Below are positions 7,216-14,754 of a stretch of DNA of 36,168 nucleotides, piece by piece (position 1 is the stretch's first letter; the number at the start of each line of letters is the position of its first letter). The notes beneath the pieces are model-generated. The model saw nothing but the letters and a program-made list of their open reading frames with translations, was not told where the DNA came from and ran no database searches. Origin of the DNA: Giesbergeria sp. (GTDB lineage Bacteria > Pseudomonadota > Gammaproteobacteria > Burkholderiales > Burkholderiaceae_C); contig JAKLLE010000036.1 of NCBI GenBank assembly GCA_023150295.1, positions 1 to 36,168 on the forward strand, written 5' to 3'. Made by a program: the position numbers and the translations under genes.

Positions 7216-8823
7216 TCACTCGTCTTTCAGCATGCGCCGCAGCACCTTGCCTGCGCCGGTGGCGGGAAGCTGGGCGATGAAACGCACCTCGCGCGGCGCC
7301 TTGTAGGGCGCCATGTTGTCGCGGCACCAGGCGACCAGCGCGGCGGCCTCCACCTCCTGCCCCGGCTTCTTCACGATGAAGGCGCGCACCACCTCGCCCT
7401 TCTCGGCGTCGGGCACGCCGATGACGGCGGCCTGGGCCACGGCGGGGTGCTTGATGAGGATGGTTTCGACCTCCTCGGGGAACACGCTGTAGCCCGAGAC
7501 CTTGATCATCTCCTTGAAGCGGCCGATGAAGGTGAGGTAGCCGTCCTCGTCGATTTGGCCCATGTCGCCGGTGAACACCCAGCCGTTCTTCAGCGTTTGG
7601 GCCGTGGCCTCGGGCTTGTTCCAGTAGCCCTTGAAGTTGCCGGGTCCCTGGATGGTGATCTCACCCACGGTGCCGACCGGCAGCGGCGCGCCGGTGTCGG
7701 GGTCGACGATGCGGATCTGGTTGCCCGGCACGGGCTTGCCCTGCGTGCCCCAGCGGATGGCATCCCCCGGCATGGCGGTGTCCACCGTGTGCGTCTCACT
7801 CAGCCCGTAGGCCGCCTCGTGCGAGACGCAGTGGGGCGCGAACTGGCGCCACTGCTGCGCCAACTGCTCGGTGAAGGTGATGCCGAAACTCGTCACCGGG
7901 TTGCGGCGCAGCGCGCTCCAGTCCATGTCGCGCGCGCCGGGCACCTGCATGAGCGCGCCGTTCATCGGCGCGATGCTGTACCACCAGCTGATGCGGTGGC
8001 GCTCCAGTGCCTGGGCCACGCCCAGGGGGTCGAAGCGGTAGAGCAGCACGCAGGTGGCGCCGATGTAGACCGGCAGGTTCACGCCCATCACCATGCCGGC
8101 GATGTGGTAAAGCGGCGCCACGGCCAGCAGCACTTCCTGGGGCGTCATGCCGTTGCAGTCGGCCGAGGCCGCCGTCTTGAAGCGCGCGTTCTCATAGCTC
8201 AGCATGGCGCCCTTGGGAAGGCCGGTGGTGCCCGAGGTGTAGGTCATGAGCGCCACGTCGTCCATGGACAACTCCACGGGCGCCGGCTGGCCACCCGCGC
8301 GCACAGTAGCAAGGAAGTCCTCGCAGCCCGCGGGCACCGGAGCCGCGCTGGCGCGCATGGCCAGCAGTTCGGCCGGCACGGTGATGCTGGGTTCGCCCTC
8401 GGGCAGCAGCTCGGCATAGCGCACCACGAACACATGCTCCAGCGCCGTCTGCGCGCGCACCTGCTCCACCACGGGCAGCAGCACGTCGGCGGCGACGATC
8501 ACTCGCGCCTTCAGGTCGTCGAGCTGGTACTGCAGCTCGTGCTCCTTGTTCAGCGGCCCGCAGGGGCAAACGATGGCGCCGATCTTCTGGATGCCGTAGT
8601 GCGCCATGAGGTACTGCGGGCAGTTGTTCATGAACAGCGCCACGGGCTCGCCCTTCTGAACGCCCAGAGCCTGCAGGCGCGCGGCGAAGGCGTCGCTGGC
8701 GGCTTCCAGCTCGGCCCAGGTGAGGGCGCGGCCGTACCAGAGGTAGGCGGTGCGGTCGGGGATGGCGCGCGCGTGGCGGCGCAGATGTTCGTGCAGGGGC
8801 AGCAAGGCGGCGGATGGGGCCAT
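7216..8823 (-). CDS. AMP-forming acyl-CoA synthetase/ligase
   Basis: This is a member of the adenylate-forming (ANL) superfamily: it activates a carboxylic acid with ATP to an acyl-AMP and transfers it to coenzyme A. The phosphate loop YTSGTTGLPKGA (195-206) is complete. The adenine/carboxylate-binding YGLSETH, the hinge motif TGDMGQIDEDGYLTFIGRFKEMIKVSG and the catalytic lysine K526 in ATGAGKVLRR near the C-terminus are all present. The 535-residue length is normal. Start 8823 has GGAG 7-8 bases upstream; the frame continues further upstream but through the regulator's promoter region. It probably feeds the acyl-CoA carboxylase encoded downstream on the same strand and is controlled by the divergent TetR gene. 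The acid it uses cannot be deduced. Confidence 0.9.
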   Translation of the reverse strand: MAPSAALLPLHEHLRRHARAIPDRTAYLWYGRALTWAELEAASDAFAARLQALGVQKGEPVALFMNNCPQYLMAHYGIQKIGAIVCPCGPLNKEHELQYQLDDLKARVIVAADVLLPVVEQVRAQTALEHVFVVRYAELLPEGEPSITVPAELLAMRASAAPVPAGCEDFLATVRAGGQPAPVELSMDDVALMTYTSGTTGLPKGAMLSYENARFKTAASADCNGMTPQEVLLAVAPLYHIAGMVMGVNLPVYIGATCVLLYRFDPLGVAQALERHRISWWYSIAPMNGALMQVPGARDMDWSALRRNPVTSFGITFTEQLAQQWRQFAPHCVSHEAAYGLSETHTVDTAMPGDAIRWGTQGKPVPGNQIRIVDPDTGAPLPVGTVGEITIQGPGNFKGYWNKPEATAQTLKNGWVFTGDMGQIDEDGYLTFIGRFKEMIKVSGYSVFPEEVETILIKHPAVAQAAVIGVPDAEKGEVVRAFIVKKPGQEVEAAALVAWCRDNMAPYKAPREVRFIAQLPATGAGKVLRRMLKDE

Positions 8824-8913
8824 GGGTGTCTCCGGTGTGTCAAAAACCGCCGGTTCTCGGTGCCGCATCAGGGTTTGCCATAGGGCCAGGCACCGGCCAG
8901 CGTCTTGCCAATA

Positions 8914-8950
8914 TATACCGCTTGGTAGAACAATGCTACCCATGGGTATA
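8914..8950. promoter_or_regulatory. 37-bp imperfect palindrome, candidate TetR operator
   Basis: The sequence is symmetrical about position 8932: TATACC (8914-8919) pairs with GGTATA (8945-8950), and TTGGTAG (8922-8928) pairs with CTACCCA (8936-8942) with one mismatch. In all, 13 of 18 position pairs are complementary. It lies in the 118-bp gap between the divergent ligase and tetR genes and reaches over the ATG at 8942. TetR-family dimers bind palindromes of this kind in divergent promoters, so this is the best operator candidate for control of both genes. Confidence 0.6.
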
Positions 8951-9670
8951 ACCAAAGCGACACCAAGCACACAGACCACCGCGCTGGGCACGCCCCCCGT
9001 GAAGGCCCGCGGCCGCCAGAAGGCCAGCACGCCCAGCACGGACGAGAAGCGCGAGCGCATCCTCCAGGCGGCCGAAGCGCTGTTCGATCGGCAGGGCTAC
9101 GCCAATACGACGATGGAGCAGATCGTCCAGCAGCTCGGCGTGACCAAGCCCTACGTCTACTACTACTTCCACAACAAGCAGGAAATCTTCGAGACGCTGT
9201 GCTGGCGCCCCTCCGTGGCCTGCTTCACGGCGATGGACTTCCCCGAGGACGACCGCCGCCCCGCACACACCAAGGTCGCCGAGGGCATGGAGCGGCTGAT
9301 CCGCGCGACCATCGAGCACCACCCGGCAGCCTTTTTCCCGTACCGCGAGCCGCAGGTGTTCCGGCCTGAATACCTGGCCATGCAGAAAAAACTCGCTAAC
9401 CACTTCTACGAGCGCCTCTGCGCCCTGATGGAAGAAGCCCGCGCGGACGGCATGCTCGATTTCAAGGAAACGCGCCTCACCGCGCAGGCCGCCTGCAGCC
9501 TGCCGGGCTTCCTGTATCACTGGTACCGGCCCGACGGGCGCCTGTCACCGGCCGAGGTGGTGCGCGAACTCTCGCAACTGGCCTGGCGTGTGCTGGGCCT
9601 GCGTACAGCGCGCCGACGGCCCGCGCGAGCGGCCACTCCCCACAACCCACCTACGGAGACAAACCCATGA
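8942..9670 (+). CDS. TetR/AcrR-family transcriptional regulator
   Basis: The protein has a basic N-terminal arm (VKARGRQKASTPS), then a TetR DNA-binding domain: RERILQAAEALFDRQGY (38-53), and the helix-turn-helix TTMEQIVQQLGVTKPYVYYY (56-75) followed by FHNKQEIF. The rest, about 85-225, is a helical ligand-binding domain with no readable specificity. The start at 8942 gives 242 residues. An ATG at 8933 or a GTG at 8999 is also possible; none has a good Shine-Dalgarno, and the candidate operator overlaps the first two. The stop overlaps the next gene's start (ATGA), so regulator and binding protein are translationally coupled. It is likely to repress itself and the divergent ligase, with an acyl-CoA or the free acid as possible inducer. 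Confidence 0.88.
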   Translation: MGITKATPSTQTTALGTPPVKARGRQKASTPSTDEKRERILQAAEALFDRQGYANTTMEQIVQQLGVTKPYVYYYFHNKQEIFETLCWRPSVACFTAMDFPEDDRRPAHTKVAEGMERLIRATIEHHPAAFFPYREPQVFRPEYLAMQKKLANHFYERLCALMEEARADGMLDFKETRLTAQAACSLPGFLYHWYRPDGRLSPAEVVRELSQLAWRVLGLRTARRRPARAATPHNPPTETNP

Positions 9671-10911
9671 AAGCCTTGTTCACCCCCCTCGCCGCCGCAG
9701 CTCTGCTGTGCGCGGGCAACGCCCTGGCGCAGGACACCTTCAAGATCGCCTACATAGACCCGCTTTCGGGCCCGTTCGCCAATGTGGGCGAACTGATGCT
9801 CACGCACACGCAGTACGCAGTGGAGGACATCAACGCCAAGGGCGGCGTGCTCAAGGGCACGAAGCTGCAGTTGCTGCAGTTCGACAGCAAGCTTTCAGCG
9901 CAGGAAAGCCAGAGCGCGCTGCAGGCCGCCATCGACCAGGGCGCGCGCGCCATCGTCACGGGCGGCTCAGGCTCCTCGGTGGTCACGGCGCTGGTGCAGG
10001 CCGCCGCGCGCTACAACCAGCGCAACCCGGGCAAGGAGATCCTGGTGCTCAACCACTCCTCCATCGACCCCGAGCTGACCGGCAAGGCCTGCAGCTTCTG
10101 GCACTTCCAGTTCGAGGCGAACACGGCCATGAAGATGAAGGCCATCGCCAACTACATCAAGAAGCAGCCGGACATCAAGAAGGTCTACCTGCTGAACCAG
10201 GACTATGCGCACGGCAAGCAGTGGGCGCATTACGGCCGCGAGCTGGTGGGTCTGGCGCGGCCCGACATCCAGTTCACCGGCGAGGCGCTGCACCCCATCG
10301 GCCGCGTGAAGGACTTCGCGCCCTACCTCGCCAAGGTCAAGAGCAGCGAGGCAGACTCGGTCATCACCGGCAACTGGGGCCAGGACATGGTGCTGCTGCT
10401 CAAGGCCGCCGGCGATGCAGGCTACAACCTGCGCTACTTCAACCACAGCGCAGGCTCCATTCCCGGCACGGTGCTGGCGGTGTCGCAGGCCAAGCTGGGC
10501 CAGCTCACCTGGGTGGCCGAGTGGCACCCCGGCCAGGCCGAGACGCCCAAGGTGGACGCGCTGGCCAAGGCCTACAAGGCCAAGACGGGCAAGGACTTCC
10601 TGGCGCCGCGCATCGAAATGACGCCGCGCTTCCTGGCCGCCGCGATCAACAAGGCCCAGTCCACCGACCCGGTGAAGATCGCGCGCGCCCTGGAAGACCT
10701 CACGCTCGACTCCGTGGTCGGTCCGGTGCGCATGCGCGGCGACGACCACCAGCTGCTGCTGCCCCAGGTGGTCAACACCATCGCCCCGGTGGACGGCAAG
10801 GCGGTGAATGTGGGCTGGGAAGGCACGAACTACGGCTTCCGCACCGACGCGGCCTACACCGGCAACGAACTGGCGCAAGGCACACCGTGCCAAATGGCCC
10901 GCCCGCAATAG
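9667..10911 (+). CDS. Periplasmic substrate-binding protein of the branched-chain amino acid (Liv) type
   Basis: This is the extracytoplasmic binding component of an ABC importer of the LivJ/type I periplasmic-binding-fold family (Peripla_BP_6). Residues 1-21 are a Sec signal peptide with cleavage after ALA (19-21). The mature protein begins DTFKIAYIDPLSGPFANVGE, a typical opening for the family. The length of 414 residues is normal. Despite the family name, many members bind aromatic or other organic acids. No permease or ATPase gene is adjacent, so it must borrow a transporter encoded elsewhere or act as a sensor. The start overlaps the tetR stop, with GGAG 9 bases upstream. Its linkage to the ligase and carboxylase suggests the ligand is the acid they process. 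Confidence 0.9.
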   Translation: MKALFTPLAAAALLCAGNALAQDTFKIAYIDPLSGPFANVGELMLTHTQYAVEDINAKGGVLKGTKLQLLQFDSKLSAQESQSALQAAIDQGARAIVTGGSGSSVVTALVQAAARYNQRNPGKEILVLNHSSIDPELTGKACSFWHFQFEANTAMKMKAIANYIKKQPDIKKVYLLNQDYAHGKQWAHYGRELVGLARPDIQFTGEALHPIGRVKDFAPYLAKVKSSEADSVITGNWGQDMVLLLKAAGDAGYNLRYFNHSAGSIPGTVLAVSQAKLGQLTWVAEWHPGQAETPKVDALAKAYKAKTGKDFLAPRIEMTPRFLAAAINKAQSTDPVKIARALEDLTLDSVVGPVRMRGDDHQLLLPQVVNTIAPVDGKAVNVGWEGTNYGFRTDAAYTGNELAQGTPCQMARPQ

Positions 10912-10945
10912 GCAACCCGCACCGATCCTTCAGCGCACGGCGCGT

Positions 10946-11677
10946 TCAGCGAACCTCTTGCGCAGGTGCAGTGCGCACCCTGGTTCCAAAAATCCCCGTG
11001 CCCACGCGCACCATGGTGCTGCCTGCCGCAATGGCGGCATCCAGGTCGTCCGTCATGCCCATGGACAGGGTGTCGAAACCCGCCAGGCCCGGCAAACCGC
11101 TGGCACGGATGGAGTCAAACACCTCCCGCGCGCGCAGGTGCAGGGCGTATTGCGCGTCAAAACCAGTGGCCGGTTCGGGGATGCTCATGAGCCCGCGCAG
11201 GCACAACTGTGGCAAGACCGCCACGCTTTGCGCCAAGGCCAGGGCCTCTTGTGGGGCCACACCCGACTTGTTGGCGCCCCCGTCCACGTTGATCTGGAGG
11301 CAGACCTGCAGCGGCGGCAGGTGGGCCGGACGCTGGTCCGAAAGGCGCTGCGCAACCTTGAGCCGGTCCACGGTGTGCATCCAATCAAAGTGTTCGGCCA
11401 CCAGCCGGGTTTTGTTGCTTTGCACCGGGCCAATGCAGTGCCATTGCAGGGTGGGCGCGCCCATCTGGCGCAGCGCGGCCATTTTTTCGACCGCCTCCTG
11501 CAGGTAGTTTTCGCCAAAGGCGTGCTGCCCGGCAAGGGCGGCTTCGAGCACGGCTTCGGGCCCGAAGGTTTTGGATACAGCCAGTAACAGAACGCTGGCC
11601 GGGTCGCGCCCGGCACGCTCGCAGGCCTGTGCCACCCGGTGCTGTACCTGTTGGAGCTTGTCGGCAATCGTGGTCAT
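10946..11677 (-). CDS. YggS/PROSC-family pyridoxal phosphate homeostasis protein
   Basis: This is a small fold-type III PLP-binding protein that buffers the cofactor and influences amino-acid and keto-acid balance; it has no known catalytic reaction. The PLP lysine is K36 in LLAVSKTF. FGENYLQEA, WHCIGPVQSNKTR, QINVDGGANKSG, LMSIP and LSMGMTDDLDAAI...GSTMVRVGTGIFG are the family landmarks in order. The length is 243 residues. ATG at 11677 was preferred to a TTG at 11698 because the family begins close to this point. It faces the binding-protein gene with 34 bp between stops, and diverges from pilT with only 36 bp between start codons, as is common for yggS next to pil genes. Confidence 0.93.
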   Translation of the reverse strand: MTTIADKLQQVQHRVAQACERAGRDPASVLLLAVSKTFGPEAVLEAALAGQHAFGENYLQEAVEKMAALRQMGAPTLQWHCIGPVQSNKTRLVAEHFDWMHTVDRLKVAQRLSDQRPAHLPPLQVCLQINVDGGANKSGVAPQEALALAQSVAVLPQLCLRGLMSIPEPATGFDAQYALHLRAREVFDSIRASGLPGLAGFDTLSMGMTDDLDAAIAAGSTMVRVGTGIFGTRVRTAPAQEVR

Positions 11678-11680
11678 AAT
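11651..11680 (+). promoter_or_regulatory. Possible promoter for pilT
   Basis: CATAAT at 11675-11680 is one base from the sigma-70 -10 consensus, and TTGGAG at 11651-11656 lies 18 bases upstream as a partial -35 match. Transcription would start near 11687, about 27 bases before the pilT GTG. It lies within the first codons of yggS on the other strand. The match is modest and could be chance. Confidence 0.35.
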
Positions 11681-11713
11681 GGCTGTCGAGCGTACCAAAC
11701 GTCAGAGGGAACC

Positions 11714-12757
11714 GTGGACATTACCCAACTGCTGGCCTTCAGTGTCAAGAACAAAGCATCAGACCTGCACCTGTCTGCGGGATTGCCACCCATGATCCGT
11801 GTGCACGGCAACGTGCGGCGCATCAATGTCGAAGCGCTGGACCACAAGACAGTGCACGCCATGGTGTACGACATCATGAGCGACTCGCAGCGCAAGACCT
11901 ACGAAGAGTTCCTGGAGGTGGACTTCTCGTTCGAGATCGAGGGCCTGGCGCGCTTCCGCGTGAACGCCTTCAACCAGAACCGCGGCGCCGCCGCCGTGTT
12001 CCGTACCATTCCGAGCAAGATCCTGACGCTGGAGCAGCTCAACGCTCCCAAGATTTTTGCCGACCTTGCGCTCAAGCCGCGTGGCTTGGTGCTGGTGACG
12101 GGGCCCACGGGTTCGGGCAAGTCCACCACGCTGGCGGGCATGGTCAACCACCTGAACGAATCCGAGTACGGCCACATCCTCACCATCGAGGATCCGATCG
12201 AGTTCGTGCACGACTCCAAGAAGTGCCTGGTCAACCAACGCGAAGTGGGGCCGATGACGCTGTCATTCGCCGCCGCCCTGCGCTCGGCACTGCGCGAAGA
12301 CCCGGACGCCATCCTGGTGGGCGAAATGCGCGACCTGGAAACCATCCGCCTGGCCATGACGGCTGCCGAAACGGGCCACCTGGTGTTCGGTACGTTGCAC
12401 ACTTCCAGCGCTGCCAAGACCATTGACCGGATCATCGACGTGTTCCCCGCCGAAGAAAAGGAAATGGTGCGCGCGATGTTGTCCGAATCGCTGCAGGCTG
12501 TGATCTCGCAGACGCTGTGCAAGCTCAAGGACGGCTCGGGCCGGGTGGCCGCGCACGAAATCATGCTGGGCACCAGCGCCATCCGCAACCTGATCCGCGA
12601 GGCCAAGGTGGCGCAGATGTACTCCACCATCCAGACCAGCAACAGCGTGGGCATGCAGACGCTGGACCAGAACCTCACTGACCTGGTGCGCCGCAACATC
12701 ATCAGCCCGGCCGAAGCGCGTGCCAAGGCCAAGATGCCGGAGAACTTCCCTGGCTGA
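11714..12757 (+). CDS. pilT: Type IV pilus retraction ATPase PilT
   Basis: PilT is the hexameric cytoplasmic ATPase that depolymerises type IV pili, powering twitching and DNA uptake. The N-terminal PAS-like domain includes SVKNKASDLHLSAG (10-23). Walker A is GPTGSGKS (130-137), Walker B is ILVGEMRD (200-207), and the His box contains GHLVFGTLHT (221-230). The C-terminal AIRNLIRE signature, specific for PilT, is present. At 347 residues it is full length. The start is GTG at 11714, placed by homology and by AGAGGGA just upstream; an ATG further up at 11639 would lie inside yggS. It heads pilT, a cyclic-nucleotide-fold gene and pilU, all on the plus strand. Confidence 0.96.
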   Translation: MDITQLLAFSVKNKASDLHLSAGLPPMIRVHGNVRRINVEALDHKTVHAMVYDIMSDSQRKTYEEFLEVDFSFEIEGLARFRVNAFNQNRGAAAVFRTIPSKILTLEQLNAPKIFADLALKPRGLVLVTGPTGSGKSTTLAGMVNHLNESEYGHILTIEDPIEFVHDSKKCLVNQREVGPMTLSFAAALRSALREDPDAILVGEMRDLETIRLAMTAAETGHLVFGTLHTSSAAKTIDRIIDVFPAEEKEMVRAMLSESLQAVISQTLCKLKDGSGRVAAHEIMLGTSAIRNLIREAKVAQMYSTIQTSNSVGMQTLDQNLTDLVRRNIISPAEARAKAKMPENFPG

Positions 12758-12817
12758 CCGCAACTCCGCCCACCCGATCCACAGACACCGGCCCACCACG
12801 GCCCACTGGAGCTCCCC

Positions 12818-13453
12818 ATGAAAGGCATTCTTGGTCTTTTGCGCATGTCCTCGCGCAACAGCAAGCCGCAGCAAGACCACAGCGACTCCGTCTTCTTTTC
12901 CACGGCCTTTGCCAACCAAGGGGTCGATCCGGCGATGCTGGTGCCCTGGGAAGCGCGCGCTGTGGAAGTGGGGGCCAAGCGCATGCCCGCGAGCAAGGGG
13001 GGCAAACTGCTGCAGGGGCTGTGGTCCAAGGACAAATACATGGCGCATCTGGATCAGGACGCCGTGCGCCGCATGGAAAACTTCTTCGAGTTTGCCCAGG
13101 TGCCGCCCAATCGCGACCTGATCCGCCAGGACGAGTACGACAACTTCATGATCGTTCTGCTGTCGGGCACCATTGCGGTGGATCGCCTTCAGCCCTGGGG
13201 CGAACAGTTGCGCTTGGCGGAAACCCGCCCCGGAGACATTTTGGGAGAAATGTCCCTGCTGGACAGCGGTATCCGCTTCTCGGCCTGCACCTCGTTGACC
13301 GAATGTGAGATCGCCGTGCTCAGCGCCGAAGGCATGGACGAGATGATGGCCAAGGATCCCCAACTGGCTGCCAGCCTTATCGCACTGCTGGCGCGCAAGC
13401 TCTCGCTGCGGCTGCGTGCCGTCAGCGCTCGGCTGAGCGAAAACCAGAAGTAA
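12818..13453 (+). CDS. Cyclic nucleotide-binding-fold protein between pilT and pilU
   Basis: Residues from about 80 to 175 form a cyclic nucleotide-binding (cNMP/CRP-like) beta-roll. The segment PPNRDLIRQDEYDNFMIVLL precedes the phosphate-binding cassette, seen as GEMSLLDSGIRFSAC (143-157). The cassette keeps E144 and R153, the residues that hold ribose and phosphate in cAMP/cGMP binders. There is no DNA-binding domain after it: the C-terminus is a short helix (SLIALLARKLSLRLRAVSARL). So this looks like a stand-alone sensor or adaptor rather than a transcription factor. Its 60-bp and 38-bp gaps to pilT and pilU suggest one operon and a link between a cyclic nucleotide and pilus retraction. 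GGAG lies 6 bases before the ATG. Confidence 0.85.
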   Translation: MKGILGLLRMSSRNSKPQQDHSDSVFFSTAFANQGVDPAMLVPWEARAVEVGAKRMPASKGGKLLQGLWSKDKYMAHLDQDAVRRMENFFEFAQVPPNRDLIRQDEYDNFMIVLLSGTIAVDRLQPWGEQLRLAETRPGDILGEMSLLDSGIRFSACTSLTECEIAVLSAEGMDEMMAKDPQLAASLIALLARKLSLRLRAVSARLSENQK

Positions 13454-13491
13454 GCCCAGGCCCACAAGCACCCCCGGAGGGAGACACACAG

Positions 13492-14628
13492 ATGGAACGC
13501 GATCAGGCGAGTAAATTCATCAACGATCTGCTCAAGCTGCTGGTCAGCCGCAATGGCAGTGACCTGTTCATCACCGCCGAATTCCCCCCCGCCATCAAGG
13601 TGGACGGAGCGATCACCAAGGTATCGCCCCAGGCGCTCACGCCCAACCACACCTTGACGCTGGCGCGCTCGATCATGAGCGACAAGCAGGCCGCCGAATT
13701 CGAGCGCACCAAGGAATGCAACTTTGCCATCTCGCCTTCGGGCATCGGGCGCTTTCGTGTCAACGCCTTCATCCAGCAAGGGCGCGTGGGCATGGTGCTG
13801 CGCGTGATTCCGCTGACGCTGCCCACCATTGACGGGCTGGGCCTGCCCCAGGTGCTCAAGGAAGTGGCCATGACCAAGCGGGGGCTGTGCATCTTTGTGG
13901 GTGCCACGGGCTCGGGCAAGTCGACCTCGCTGGCCGCCATGGTGGACTGGCGCAACGAGCACTCCTTCGGCCACATCATCACCGTGGAAGACCCGGTTGA
14001 ATTCGTGCACCCGCACAAGAACTGCGTGGTCACGCAGCGCGAAGTGGGCCTGGACACCGACAGCTGGGAGGCCGCGCTCAAGAACACGCTGCGCCAGGCG
14101 CCCGACGTGATCCTGATGGGCGAAATCCGCGACCGCGAGACCATGGAGCACGCCGTGGCCTTTGCCGAAACCGGCCACCTGTGCCTGGCAACCTTGCACG
14201 CCAACAGTGCCAACCAGGCCCTGGACCGGATCATCAACTTCTTCCCGGAAGAGCGACGCGCCCAGTTGCTGACGGATCTGTCTCTGAACATGCGCGGCAT
14301 GGTGTCCCAGCGCCTGATACCCAAGCAGGACGGCAAGGGCCGTGCCGCTGCGGTGGAGATCATGCTCAACACCCCGCTGATTGCCGACCTGATCTTCAAG
14401 GGCGAAGTGGCCGAAATCAAGGAGATCATGAAAAAGAGCCGCAACCTGGGCATGCAGACCTTCGACCAGTCGCTGTTCGACCTGTTCGAGTCCAACGTGA
14501 TCAGCTACGAGGATGCACTGCGCAACGCCGACTCGCTGAACGACCTGCGCCTGCAGATCAAGCTCTCCAGCCAACGCGCCAAGAGCTCGGATCTGGCCTC
14601 TGGCACCGAGCATTTCGCGATCGTTTGA
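13492..14628 (+). CDS. pilU: Type IV pilus retraction ATPase PilU
   Basis: PilU is the PilT paralogue that assists PilT-dependent retraction under load. The N-terminal domain holds LVSRNGSDLFITAEFPPAIKV-like sequence (17-37). Walker A is GATGSGKS (137-144), the acidic region is TVEDPVEF, Walker B is VILMGEIRDRETME, and the His box region is GHLCLATLHANSANQALDRI. Where PilT has AIRNLIRE this protein has TPLIADLIFKGEV, which helps separate the two. The length of 378 residues is right for PilU. CGGAGGGAG upstream gives a good ribosome binding site. The downstream end is a GC-rich repeat. Confidence 0.95.
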   Translation: MERDQASKFINDLLKLLVSRNGSDLFITAEFPPAIKVDGAITKVSPQALTPNHTLTLARSIMSDKQAAEFERTKECNFAISPSGIGRFRVNAFIQQGRVGMVLRVIPLTLPTIDGLGLPQVLKEVAMTKRGLCIFVGATGSGKSTSLAAMVDWRNEHSFGHIITVEDPVEFVHPHKNCVVTQREVGLDTDSWEAALKNTLRQAPDVILMGEIRDRETMEHAVAFAETGHLCLATLHANSANQALDRIINFFPEERRAQLLTDLSLNMRGMVSQRLIPKQDGKGRAAAVEIMLNTPLIADLIFKGEVAEIKEIMKKSRNLGMQTFDQSLFDLFESNVISYEDALRNADSLNDLRLQIKLSSQRAKSSDLASGTEHFAIV

Positions 14629-14700
14629 CCCCCCTGAGTCGCCTGCGGCGCCGTCCCCCCGGGGGGACGCCACCGGTGGCCGGGCAAAGCCCGCTCCACG
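14629..14700 (+). repeat. GC-rich intergenic repeat after pilU
   Basis: The stretch opens with a C-run, TGAGTCGCCTGCGGCGCC, another C-run paired with a G-run (CCCCCCGGGGGGACGCC), then the inverted pair CCACCGG / CCGGTGG nearby and GGGCAAAGCCC. It resembles the element at 7103-7213 in order of blocks. It could stop pilU transcription through its hairpins, although no T-run follows. The rest of the gap to the next gene (14701-14754) shows nothing clear. Confidence 0.5.
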
Positions 14701-14754
14701 GTGGCACTGGCGGGAAAGCGCCTCTTGCCACTCTCTTTGAATCACAGTCATCAC

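Noticed and set aside
9889-9905. AGCTTTCAGCGC inside the binding-protein gene resembles the repeat core
   Set aside because: The match stops after 12 bases and lacks the second half of the repeat, so it is probably chance.
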